DNA of 64,000 nucleotides, from NCBI RefSeq assembly GCF_964340395.1, contig NC_135567.1:19246806-19310805 (forward strand). Direction: 5' to 3'. This stretch comes from Glandiceps talaboti. Lineage: Eukaryota > Hemichordata > Enteropneusta > Spengelidae. Positions within the stretch are counted from its first letter, which is position 1, and each line of letters starts with the position of its first letter. Shown piece after piece: positions 22,490-33,100 of this stretch. A model generated the notes under the pieces. That model searched no databases. It was not told the origin of the DNA and worked only from the letters and a program-made list of their open reading frames with translations. Both the position numbers and the translations under genes were made by a program.

Positions 22490-23716
22490 TTATTTGGTAA
22501 AATCCAACTTTAGGGCCAACATTCTAAATGGTAGCAAACCTGCTGTAAAAAGGGACTGTTTAAACTTGCCCTGTAAGGCAATACCTGGCATATGTGGTAG
22601 ACGCTTAGACTCAGACACAGAACTGTCAAAACAATTGCCATCGGGGCAAAGCATTGGCCAATAACATGACCCTTTCCACTCTGGAACAATAAGCACCCCC
22701 TGTGCCCTGCACAAGTGCATGTGGGATATTACCCTAGTAACCATACATGGTGGAGGTACAACCCAGTTGTTCTCACCTCCCCAATCAACAGAAAACGCAT
22801 CTACCGCCTCTGTTCCTGGATTCCAGTATCTGGAATTAAATCTAGTACATTTTGTATTGTAAAAAGTAGCAAATCTGTCAATTGTGAATGGACCCCACGA
22901 AGCATTCACATCACTAAAAATCAGAGGACTAATGCTCCAGTCATCTTTATCTACAATTTTACTTATATAATCAGCTAGCTCGTTTTCTGTTCTTGGTATC
23001 CACACCAAGTTTAGTGTAACCCTGTTTCTAACAATGTATTCATTTATTCGTAATGCTATGTACTGTAAGTCTGCTTTCATACTTCCGTTATTAATTATTT
23101 TAACAATATTTTGATTGTTTGTGTACCAGGTTACTGATTTGTGTTTCAGCTTATCAGAAAAACTCAACAGTGTATTCTCCACTGCTTTGGCCTCACGCCA
23201 AGTTGAACTCATAGTAGCCTCACCTTGAGACCAATTGCCATGTGCAATTAAAACCTCACCCCTCAGCGATGTAATGCCACCATAGGCCACTTGAGATGCA
23301 TCAGAGTAAATTACTGTATCACCACTGATGGTCAATTTGTCACTCGACATTGACCAGTTCCTTGAATTCAGCTTGCAAATATTATTTAGCCAGAATTCTA
23401 AATCTAACACCAACTCATGTGGGATGTCCACAATGTAGCTCCATGACTTTCTGGTTTCTATTATGTAATATAAATACCTTGATCGCAGTTTACATAGTGA
23501 GCCTATAACTGCATGCATAGATACTATTAAGCCTGCTACCTTGGCTAATATAATAACTGGTATTTTACATGCCTTTTCATGTAAATGCAAAACAAGTGCA
23601 ATTACTGCCTTAAGTTTTACCACTCTAGCCCCACTAACTGAGAAGGAGTTGTTTGTAAGATACATATCCAAGCCAGGAAATTTGTGGGGTGGGTTTCCAC
23701 ACACACTTCTCCTCAC
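22490..23716 (-). CDS. RNase H region of the Ngaro-like element (frame 2)
   Basis: Contains an RNase H fold: IYSDASQVAYGG (first Asp), STWREAKAVENT (Glu), WYTNNQNIV (Asp position reads Asn) and NELADYISK (last Asp), then the RNase H-to-recombinase linker found in YR retroelements. It overlaps the RT ORF in a different frame: the RT frame and this frame carry adjacent parts of one domain, so an indel lies around 23660-23720. The Asn at the second catalytic position may also reduce activity. Its first residues before about 23680 are out-of-frame RT sequence. Confidence 0.8.
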   Translation of the reverse strand: MRRSVCGNPPHKFPGLDMYLTNNSFSVSGARVVKLKAVIALVLHLHEKACKIPVIILAKVAGLIVSMHAVIGSLCKLRSRYLYYIIETRKSWSYIVDIPHELVLDLEFWLNNICKLNSRNWSMSSDKLTISGDTVIYSDASQVAYGGITSLRGEVLIAHGNWSQGEATMSSTWREAKAVENTLLSFSDKLKHKSVTWYTNNQNIVKIINNGSMKADLQYIALRINEYIVRNRVTLNLVWIPRTENELADYISKIVDKDDWSISPLIFSDVNASWGPFTIDRFATFYNTKCTRFNSRYWNPGTEAVDAFSVDWGGENNWVVPPPCMVTRVISHMHLCRAQGVLIVPEWKGSCYWPMLCPDGNCFDSSVSESKRLPHMPGIALQGKFKQSLFTAGLLPFRMLALKLDFTK

Positions 23717-24518
23717 TCAAAAGAAAACCTGCCTTCTCCAACACATCTTTGACATGTAAAGACTCACTGGTGGCAACTTGTTGGGTAGGTGCACCCCCTA
23801 AACCATCATCAAAATACATCAAAGATCTGACACCCACTTCTCTACATGATGTAACAAGTGGCCGCAACAGTTTGGTAAATACATACGGTGCACAAGCCAG
23901 ACCAAAAGGTAAAACATTAAACACAAAGTAGGATGCCTCACCGTCCCCTTTAAAAATCCAAGCAAACCCAAGGTAGGTTCTATGCACAGGAAAAATCTCT
24001 ACATGGTGATATGCGGACTTGATGTCAAATTTGTACAGAAATTTAGCATTGCCTAGCAACTCCCTTGCCACAAAGATATCATCAATTTTGAATTTATGCT
24101 TATACAAAAATTGATTTACATACCTTAAGTCAAGAATCAACCTTAACTTACCAGAATTATTACTTACAGTGAGCGGATTTATCACTTTTGGTTTAGAAAC
24201 ACACTGTGTAATACATCCCTTCTTGAGTAAACAAGAAATTTCTTTCTCTACAAAGCTAGAATGATTGACAGCTGTACGATTATTTTTAGCAAAACTATTA
24301 CCAGGCTCAAAATAAAACGGCAATTTGTATCCCTCGCTAATCACTCCAAGAATAAATTTAGATGAGGAAAATGACTTCCAAAAATTAACCGATTTCGCTA
24401 ACCGGGCTCTGGGAGACATACGAACTGTGACAAATTCATCTCTAAAATTAATATCAACTTTGTCGCCTAGTTGCTTGCTAGAATTAAATACATTTATCAT
24501 TTTTGAGCGAGGAGCCAA
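23634..24518 (-). CDS. Reverse transcriptase of the Ngaro-like element
   Basis: RT palm and fingers: LRLILDLRYVN, FDIKSAYHHVEI, VLPFGLACAPYVFTKL, the catalytic YFDD at 23805-23816 and SWLGY. It belongs to the DIRS/Ngaro RT clade, related to Ty3/Gypsy RTs. The listed start Met is only the first Met. Upstream the frame is open to the MITE border at 24573 and lines up with the gag-like frame beyond the MITE, so gag and RT were probably one long ORF. Confidence 0.88.
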   Translation of the reverse strand: MAPRSKMINVFNSSKQLGDKVDINFRDEFVTVRMSPRARLAKSVNFWKSFSSSKFILGVISEGYKLPFYFEPGNSFAKNNRTAVNHSSFVEKEISCLLKKGCITQCVSKPKVINPLTVSNNSGKLRLILDLRYVNQFLYKHKFKIDDIFVARELLGNAKFLYKFDIKSAYHHVEIFPVHRTYLGFAWIFKGDGEASYFVFNVLPFGLACAPYVFTKLLRPLVTSCREVGVRSLMYFDDGLGGAPTQQVATSESLHVKDVLEKAGFLLSEEKCVWKPTPQISWLGYVSYKQLLLS

Positions 24519-24572
24519 ATGAGATACGCTAGGAACTCTACCATTTTCAACAAGAATATTAAAAATACTTAA

Positions 24573-26147
24573 GGGACCGGACAGAATTTACGGCAGAGGG
24601 GGGGCCTGGGGAGAAATTGGGGGGGGGGGGGCCATGAAAAAAATGGGAGGCTTGAAGGGGGGGGGGGCCATGAAAATTCTCATGGTTTGAAAGGGGGGGG
24701 GGCCACGAAATATTTTGTCATTGAAAAAAATTAATATGTTAGAAAATTTAGCATTGCATGAGATAGCACTTGATATCGCCTTTAATATTGAATGTCTACA
24801 CTTTCATTTATGTATTAAAATGGAAGTGTGTACGTTTGTATTTAGTGAAGCATAAAAACACTACTCAAGATTAATTTGATACACCCTTAATTACTCTTAT
24901 ATACTCCAAGTTGTTCACACACACACACACATATGTATACATACATACATACATACATACATACATACATACATACATACATACATACATACATACATAC
25001 ATACATACATTTTAGCACTGTGGAAACAGGTTCAGTGTGTAATTACCATCAAGGATACATTACGGGTCCTAATATATATATATATGGTAATATACTAGCA
25101 TAGGACCTGTAATTTATGTGTTTAAAAAGTGACCTTTTGGTGAAAAATGTAAATACAAAAACGTCTGGCCAGATTAATTTAGATAGGTGTTTTATTTCTT
25201 TCCTTGACACTATTCTTGAGTTTCACTCTCAGACTCACTAGAGTCTGAAGATATGAGGCAAGACGTGTCTTTCTTTCTATCTAAAACCAGTGAAATTAAA
25301 CTATTTCCCTCCTCAGCATCAACAAATGCATCTATCTGTACTAAATATTGTAAAGCATTTAGATGTCTGCGTGGTGTTAAGTGTTTTTTCATCAGTGACA
25401 TGAAGTCACAAATGTCTTACATTTACAGGTGTATTGGTAATGCATTTGGTGTAGGAAAGTGAAAGCTGCATAAAATCCTTAGTTTGCTAGCACTTCATGA
25501 CATCACAAATGTCTGACATTAGATAGTTATTGTGTTATGAGTATAAATAGATATTTGAATACACTATGTAGGTGATGTGATGTTCTTAGATACTCCCACA
25601 AATGTCCCCTCTACAGTTTTTCACAAATCACGCATGTGAACGTGTGTTTAACTCTGTGTCTGTGTTTCTGTGTATGTATCAGTGAATGACAGTTAAAACC
25701 ACCACATCAAATGCCTTGGTATTAAGTGATGACTACTTATGGTGTCTAGTTGGGAAATACACAAGATTATACCACATGTGTATGATTACATGTATGGTCA
25801 AAATGTTTTATTTTGTTTTGTTTTCTAAAAAAACTTCCTCTACAACTACTAAGTTGTTTGGGCTGAAATAGTAACATAATAGTAGTACCAAAAGAAATAT
25901 TACAGTTGTGCTACAGTAACAAAAAAAATTGTACTCTTTTTAGTTATTGTAGGGGGCAGGATATTGTGCACTTTTATCTTTTCTTTTCTCTTTTTTTGGG
26001 GGGGCCATGAAATTTTTATACTTTTGAAAGGGGGGGCTGTGAAATTTTGGTCACAGTGGAGGGGGGGGGGGGCCAGGAAAAAAACAAGTCAGAGATAATT
26101 TCTCCCCAGGCCCCCCCCCCCCCCTGCCGTAAATTCTGTCCGGTCCC
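24573..26147. mobile_element. PIF/Harbinger-like MITE nested in the Ngaro-like element
   Basis: Terminal inverted repeats start GGGACCGGACAGAATTTACG (left) and end with the exact reverse complement (right). A 3-bp TAA flanks both sides (24570-24572 and 26148-26150), matching the TWA target duplication of PIF/Harbinger. Long G runs follow each terminus. GGGGGCCATGAAA subterminal motifs occur near both ends but in direct orientation. No transposase ORF. A (CATA)n tract is at 24940-25010. Length 1575 bp is large for a MITE. Confidence 0.85.
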
Positions 26148-26923
26148 TAACTGTCCGATACTGGTCTGCAATGAACTTCCCGCCGTCAGTTGTTGCAACA
26201 TCGGGCAGTCGGCCCGCCAATGCCCGGCCTTTCCGCACACGTGACATACGTCCCGGGACTTGTCACGAGTCGTTCGTCTCCCTCCTTGCTGCCATGCCAC
26301 TGGCCCTGACTGTTATACGACATGGCACCAGCATTTAGCAGTTGATGAGTCGAAGGACCCGTCAGCTTCCTCCGCTTGTTGTTCTTTTCTTTCTGTTCTT
26401 CCTTAACTCGTCTCTCTGCCCTCTGAGCTGCCTTCCACAGTCTCTTTTCGTCTTCCTCGTCGCTGGCTAGTTCATGTGTTTCATATTCCTCTGCCGTCTT
26501 CCATCCTAGCTTCTCTGAATCGGCAATTGAAACTAACTTTTGTCTCTCTTGGATTATCTTCATACCTGTATCTAAAGTCTCCTTCGCTTTGTCTAGTCGT
26601 TTTGTGTCTATTTCCTTCGCTGCTTTTCCAAGACAATCCAAAACCTGTTCGTTGTGTTTAAACTGTTTCTCACATCCCTTCTTCTTAAATGTTCTCGGTT
26701 CTCTGTACTTCAGGTGACTACGAATTTCGTTTATGTTTTCGTCTGCCTTCTCATTAATTTCCGCGCGGAAATCTTGTAACTTGGAGTCCATCAATTTGCC
26801 TATATCGTTGAGGAGTTTATCGTCCCTGGCAGTCATCCGTTCAGTTACTTGCGCCGTAATTTCGTCAACGGAAACACTGTCCGTGTTCGACGTCTTGGCT
26901 GGGGTGTCAGCATTAGTCTCCAT
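26016..26923 (-). pseudogene. Gag-like ORF with zinc knuckle, frameshifted
   Basis: The first frame (26923-26186) gives a charged, coiled-coil-rich N-terminal region (METNAD...). A CCHC zinc knuckle, C-x2-C-x4-H-x4-C (26246-26205, CHVCGKAGHWRADC), lies in a second frame. A single-base shift between about 26250 and 26320 separates them. The knuckle frame then runs into the MITE terminus at 26147, so residues after LQTSIGQ belong to the MITE. Role: nucleocapsid-like binding of element RNA. The copy is broken. Confidence 0.78.
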
Positions 26924-26978
26924 ACTGCTTAAGTTTGGCTAAGTGGTAAACAATTTGGCGGTAAGGTACACAAATTGG

Positions 26979-27273
26979 TGAGTTAAGGTTACGGCCCTAG
27001 TCCTCAAACATGCAAGCCTGGAATGGTTCTGCCTCATGCAGCAACTCCAGGTCATACACGGCTTCAACAGCCTTGTCCAATCACATCACTACACTTGGAA
27101 CTTCTGACCAATCGTTGGTCCTAAAATTCCCGCAATACCATTGACGTCACATTACCCATGACTCCTTCATTCTGATACATTTCCCGCCTCACCTAGACTA
27201 CAACAATTGCCACATTTCTCGATCCGACACAACAATATTTTCACGCTTTACTACGAACCGCTAGAAAATATTA
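26979..27273. repeat. Split direct repeat A1
   Basis: Partner of 21000-21286 at the 5' end of the element. It has about 9 extra bases (CCGCTAGAA) near its outer end. Confidence 0.9.
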
Positions 27274-27474
27274 ATTTAATGGGAATGCATCTAGGGATGT
27301 ATGGATGAAGAATGATTCCATGAGTGATATGCAAATTAGGTTTAAAAATGTTCATTTTTGGTCAAAAACTTATATCTCAAAAAGTATGTGGTCACTGAGT
27401 CTGAAACTTGGTGAGATGTTATTGGTGAGTGTTATTCTGCAGATTTTCTTCAAAACATTTTGAGAAAATTGGCC

Positions 27475-27865
27475 CTAGCGACCATGACCACGCCCTTAGC
27501 AACAACCAAATGGCAGTATATTTTGGTCAAATAACAACATCATCTGGTAGGCAAATGAGTAAACATTCAAAAAATGTATGCTAATACCCTAGCAACCATG
27601 ACCACGCCCATAGCAACAGCCAAACGGTTGTGTATTTCACAAAGATAACAACAGGGATTAATAGACAATTGAATAAACATTCAAAAAATGTATGTAAATA
27701 TGCCTAGCAACAAGACCACACCCATAGCAACAGCCAAATGATCACATTGCAAAGATAAAAACAGGGATTGATAGACAATTGAATAAACATTCAAAAAATG
27801 TATGTAAATATGCCTAGCAACAAGACCATGCCCATAGCAACAACCAAATGATCACGAATTCCTAT
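27475..27865. repeat. ~100-bp tandem units, forward block
   Basis: Four units carry GACCACGCCC, TAGCAACA, CCAAATG, then ATTCAAAAAATGTATG. Further copies are at 28130-28260 and 41780-42180, and inverted copies at 28360-28900 and 31700-31860. Confidence 0.8.
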
Positions 27866-27869
27866 CCAG

Positions 27870-28120
27870 GAATTCCTTTTTACCACAGGCAATAAGAATT
27901 TTTGATGACCAGTGTTGAGCTGCAGTGCAGTGATCGTGTGGGTTTGAGTTTTAAATTATTGTAGCTGTTTAAATTTAACATTACATGTATGTGTATCTTG
28001 TTGTGTATCTGTTATAATTGTATTATTTTTGTATTTTATGAATTGTTGTACTGCTGGCAGTTTCCTAATTTCCCCTTGTGGGATCAATAAAGTATTCATT
28101 ATGATTATTATTATTATATT
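27870..28120 (+). mobile_element. Non-LTR retrotransposon 3' end
   Basis: An untranslated 3' end finishing TTTCCCCTTGTGGGATCAAT, then AAAGTATTCATTATG and an (ATT)n tail. This type of terminus is common in animal LINE/SINE 3' ends. It interrupts the ~100-bp tandem units. Confidence 0.65.
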
Positions 28121-29555
28121 GCAAAGATAATATCAGGAATTCATACACAAGTGAACAAAAACATTTAAAAATGTATGCAAATATATCTAACAACATGCCA
28201 CGCCCATAGCAACAGCCAAATGATAGCATATATCATAAAGATAGCAACATGGTTGGATAGGCAACTGGAGTCATTCAACAAATGAACACCTCTTGTTAGC
28301 ATGGACTACCATATGGATAAACATTTTAAAAAACTGTACAGTTGTGCTACAACGCCATTGGCGGTATTTTTTTTGTTTATCTGGTTGCCTATCAAGCCCT
28401 CTTGTTACCTTTACCATAATCATATGCCATCATTTGGCTGTTGTTAGGGGGCATGGTCTTGTTGCTAGGCATATTTGAATTCACCGTTTGGATATTTATC
28501 CACTTGCCTAACCAGCTCTGATATTACCTTGGTGAGATACGCCATCAGTTGGTTGTTGTTATGGGTGTGGTCTTGTTGGTTTGCATATTTGCATGCCTTT
28601 TAAAATGTCTTGTCTTTACAATATACCAGTATATACTTCATCATTTGGCTGTTGTCGTGGGCATGGTCTTGTTGCTCGGCATACTGGCATATGTTTTTAG
28701 AAGCTTTAGTCACTTGGCTACTATACCCTTCCCAGTTTCCATCTTTGCAATATAAACCATCATCGGCTGTTGCTATGGGTGTGGTCTTGTTGCTAGGGAT
28801 ATTTGCATACATTTAAAAAATCTTTATTCACTTACCTACCCATCCCTGTTGTTATCTTTGTAATATGCATCATCATTTCACTGTTTAAAAGGGTATGGCC
28901 ATGGTTGCTAGGGCCAGTTTTCTCATTGACTCAATATGTCTTGAACAATAACTGCAGAATGACACCTCCAGAAACATCCTCACCAAGTTTCAGCCCCATT
29001 CCCTATGTAGTTTTTGAGATATAAGTTTTTGACTAAAATTGACATTTTTTGACCCAATTTGCATATTGCTGATGGGGTCACCGTGTTGTGAATTCACCTT
29101 CATCTACACATTTCCAGATGCATCCCCATCAAATTATAGCCCAGTCTGCTTAGCAGTTTTGGAATTACAGATTTTTGACCAACAAGACACATTTTAGACC
29201 TAATTTACATATGACTGATTGGATCACCAAGTCATGAATAATTCTTAATCCAAACACCACTATGAATGTTCAAACCAAATTTCAGACTGATCTATCCCTT
29301 GAGTCTAAATTATATTTGACCAAATATCACATTTTTTACCCAAATCACACACCGGTGGTAAGATCATTTTGATTTGAACAATTTCTCAACTAGACACCCA
29401 AGGTAATACACCCACCAAATATCATGGCAATCAGTCGAGCAGTTTTTGACTTTAATGTTTACACATGCATCCACAGACAGACAGACAGACAAGGCAGACA
29501 GACACTTTGCCATGTCTATAGCACTACTGAACATGAGAAGTTCATTTGTGCTTTA

Positions 29556-30118
29556 AAAAATCAAAATGTCAGTGTAGCGGTAGTTTGGATGCCAACTGTG
29601 GTACCGTTTTCTAACCACAGTCTGGTCAACATCCCTCAATCAGCACAGAATGTTGTGAGTGAAAGTATAAATCATTATGATAATGTAGAGGAACTAAACT
29701 AGGGTAGCAGAAGTACTATGTTAACTTTTAGTCCTACACATCTACAGGTATGTACAAAAGACTTAAGTATTGTTCTTTTGCTGTTTGACACTAGTTCAAA
29801 TCAGGTAATATAGCTCATGCAGTGACCACAGAGTGGCTGCATAGCGGCTCAATGACTAGTACGCCTGCACGTCCAATTAAATATACAATGGGTTTTTTTG
29901 GTGGTTAACCCAGGATGCATTGCAGTGCAATGACTTTGCATGCACGTTGTATATACTATGCGTACTCTCCATGTGAAGGGCACTATCTACTTTATCATTG
30001 TGAGGCAGCCGGTCACAAATGAATCTATGTACCCTGCGAGAGCTTATGGGCTTTGCCTAGTTATGATATTACTAATGATATACCATATTTCTCCATGTCA
30101 ATACAGGTAAAACTGGTG
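29556..30118. other. Upstream region of the glycosyltransferase gene
   Basis: 29610-29705 resembles the sequence downstream of the B-box gene (15585-15940). At 30101-30106 an AATACAG/GTAAAA stretch could be an acceptor for a 5' UTR exon. No other coding signal is seen. Confidence 0.4.
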
Positions 30119-33100
30119 ATGGTCAAAATGAATGCTACACATTGTATTTTCCTTGTCCTTCTGTGCATCATACACTGTTCAACTGATTCTAGTGATTCAG
30201 TTCATCCACCTGGTGTGTTGTTTGTATTTGATTCTTGGGAAGTTGATAAAGCAGGCCTGCCAGGATTTCATCGCAATCTTGTCAGGGAATTTATCAGAAG
30301 GAAAGATGAACAATTAAAAGTATATTCTACTGTCATAAATACTGAGATTACTGATGACCAATTAAAGGATGTTGAATCATTAGACGTTGAATTGATTTTA
30401 CCGAAGCAGAAGAAACGAATGAATGCACATGTAAATGGACCTCAAATAGAGTGGTTAGTTTTGCATGAGAGTTATTATCCACACCTTTCAAAGCTAACTA
30501 ACATACAGTACATTGTTGGGTATGCCCCCAAAACAGCAAATGCTTCTGGAGAAATAAAAGAGAGTTTATTTCCTGATGCCACCTTAATCTTGATCAATCA
30601 TGTCATACCAGAGAGTAACGGTATGTCATCAGACATGATATTAATTGATCAAATGTATACTTGGGCTGGTGAAGCTGATATACTATTTTCCATTGGCCCT
30701 TACATGTACAATCACTTTGAGATAATGTACAAGGCAGACAATTTGCATAAAAAGATGCACAAGGAATATTTGCCCAGACCTGATGACTTTTTCTTCAGAA
30801 AGGAACCAAATTTAGGAGAAAAGAATCCAAAATGGCATGTACTGTTTACATATGGAAAAATAGATAGCAGTGAGGAACTAGAAAAAAATAACTTTATTGC
30901 AGAAGCAATAGATGAAGTTGGAGAAAATTTCAAGCAAGCACGCTTAGATCCGCTTGACTGGATCTTACTTGGACTTGATGAAAACATTGACATAACACCA
31001 TTAACTGATAAGTTGAAGAACCGTGGCACTAAATTTTCACCTTACAGCTATTTCTCATCAAAACATCTTGCACGTTTTCTGCAACAATCGCATCTGTGTC
31101 TTGTCACTACCTGCTATGAGGAGTTTAGCTTTGATGGACTAGAAGCGATGGCAGTTGGTATACCATTGCTTGCTCCTGAAGATTCCCATGTAGCAGCATA
31201 CATAAGTGAATATTTTTCTAACCAACATAAACAAAATTGTGTTGTAAGAGACAAAGAAAAAGAATGGCCAGGTAGGATAACAGAGGTCATTCGCGATCTT
31301 GTAACTGCCTTTGAGAGAGCAAAGGAATTGAAAAAGGACTTTACCAATAGCAAAATCATCAATGAGAACCACAGTAAATTTGCAGCCATGATATTCCCCA
31401 AAGCTGAATCATCACCTGGTAAGGATGTCAAAGTGGACAATTCCAAGGAAGGTAAGACATAAACATGTGTTTGTTCTCTATTTATTATTGCTACAAGTCA
31501 CACTAGGACAGTGTAATTGTTGTATTACAGTTACTATACATTAATAAGCATAACTGAACTGAAGTTCAGTAGTGTTATATAGGCATGGTAAAGCATGTGT
31601 GTATGTGTGTAAACAACTTAAAATAAAAACTCACCAGACTGATTGCATTGGGGATATGACTTTTGCTTTCTAATATTGAAATTGTTCAAAGCATAATGAT
31701 CAGCTTTTTTGTTTTTGTTTATCTGGATGCCTATCCAGCCCTTTTGTTAGCTTTACCATCAATATATGCTACCATTTAGCTGTCACTATGGGCATGGTCT
31801 TGTTGCTAAGCATATTTGCATTTACCCTTTGGACAATTCTACACTTGCTTACATTGCAGAATCGAACCATTAACTAAGGAAGTGGGGTTTCTTACCTCTC
31901 TTATCACTGAATAATGTTTGTTGGCAATATTTACAAATGTGATAAAGCACTATTACATAACACATCAGGCAAAGCTAAGCTCAATATCTAAGTGTGAAGT
32001 CCCTAATGTCATATCAGTTGTTATCAGTTTTACTGACCCATTATCAGTGACATTGCAAATAACTTTAGAGATGCAAACAATTTTTATGACACCAGACTTG
32101 CTGGCTCACCAAGTCGAGAGAGTCGCACTTGAACTGCTAATGGTAAAATCCGCCATGAACTATCCCTGTTAACTTAACAATACATCATCATTTGGCTGTT
32201 GCTATGATCATGGTTTTGTTGTTAGGCATATTTGCAGACATTTTAGGATTTTTTAATTGACTCACCAACAGAACACCTGTGGTGTATATAAATATTTAAG
32301 AATTAGTTAGAACTTTTGGAAACCCTTTGAGATTTGTTGAGATCATCCAGTTTTCATTTGCATGAAACAACACATAAAGTATACAGTTGTGCTACAAGAC
32401 CATTGGCGTTATTTTAAGGTAACGAGGCCCAGGTCAGAAGTCATAGTTTTTGATGCTCAGAACAAGTATATCAGCTGAATTTGAAATAGATATAGAAATA
32501 TAATATAAAAGATGGATGATTTTTATAGTGAACATGTAACCAAAATTTACAAAGTGTGTATTTAATAATTTTGTTGAATAAAACACTTTTCAACTTCAAA
32601 TCAAAACTGTACTGATTTAAAATGAAATAATATTATGTCTTATGTACAGTTGTTAGGGAAACAGGCCATACTTAGTTCTGTAAAATGCTAACAATCGCTA
32701 TAAACATAATTTCTTTCAGTTCTCCAAGTACACGTTAAACTGAACAAGACAACAAAACTTGACAGGAAAAAGAAAGAAAGAGAGCAGTGCCATGTGAAAG
32801 AGAAGATATTGGAAGTGTTTGGAAAGGAAACTACTTGTCAAGAAAGACAGACACATGATCAAGATAAAGAGACAGTCAATAAAATGCTGACTTTAGATAA
32901 AATTCTTAAAAAGCGTGCACAAGAAATTATATGCAATGACGAGTACCAAAAGGAACTGAGGCAAATATGCAAAAGCAGTTCTGCTGAACTTGAGAGAGTT
33001 GGGGAAGGATCTTTGAATCTAACACTCAGTTTCTCATGTCTTGTAAATCTATATAAATTTGAAAGCAGATGCAAATCAGGACAGTTTGCTAAAGACTTTG

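Larger units (their letters stand above)
20572..27273 (-). mobile_element. Ngaro-like tyrosine-recombinase retrotransposon with split direct repeats
   Basis: In element sense (minus strand) the order is A1 (27273-26979), gag-like, RT, RNase H and tyrosine recombinase ORFs, B1 (21371-21285), A2 (21286-21000), about 340 bp unique, B2 (20656-20572). A1/A2 are ~280-bp near-identical repeats, as are the ~86-bp B1/B2. This A1-ORFs-B1-A2-B2 plan is diagnostic of the Ngaro/PAT group, which integrates by a tyrosine recombinase and makes no target-site duplication. Comparing the flanks with the uninterrupted related repeat at 29100-29170 shows a simple insertion with no obvious duplication. No methyltransferase domain is seen, unlike DIRS1. 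Two frameshifts and a nested MITE show this copy is inactive. Confidence 0.85.
20150..29555. mobile_element. Long inverted-repeat (foldback) element, split by a Ngaro-like insertion
   Basis: The left arm (20150-20571) begins with a hairpin, AGCACAACTGAAC facing GTTCAGTAGTGCT. The right arm (about 28940-29555) is its inverted counterpart: ATGATATTTGGTGGGT near 20275 matches inverted ACCAAATATCATGGCAA near 29415. Between the arms, ~100-bp units with ACCACGCCC, TAGCAACA and GCCAAATG run forward at 27475-28260 and inverted at 28360-28900. The Ngaro-like element sits inside the left half. No transposase is seen. End points are approximate. Confidence 0.6.

Noticed and set aside
22490-24518. Programmed frameshift between RT and RNase H
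   Set aside because: No convincing slippery site or pseudoknot seen, and the gag part has another frameshift, so decay is the simpler reading.
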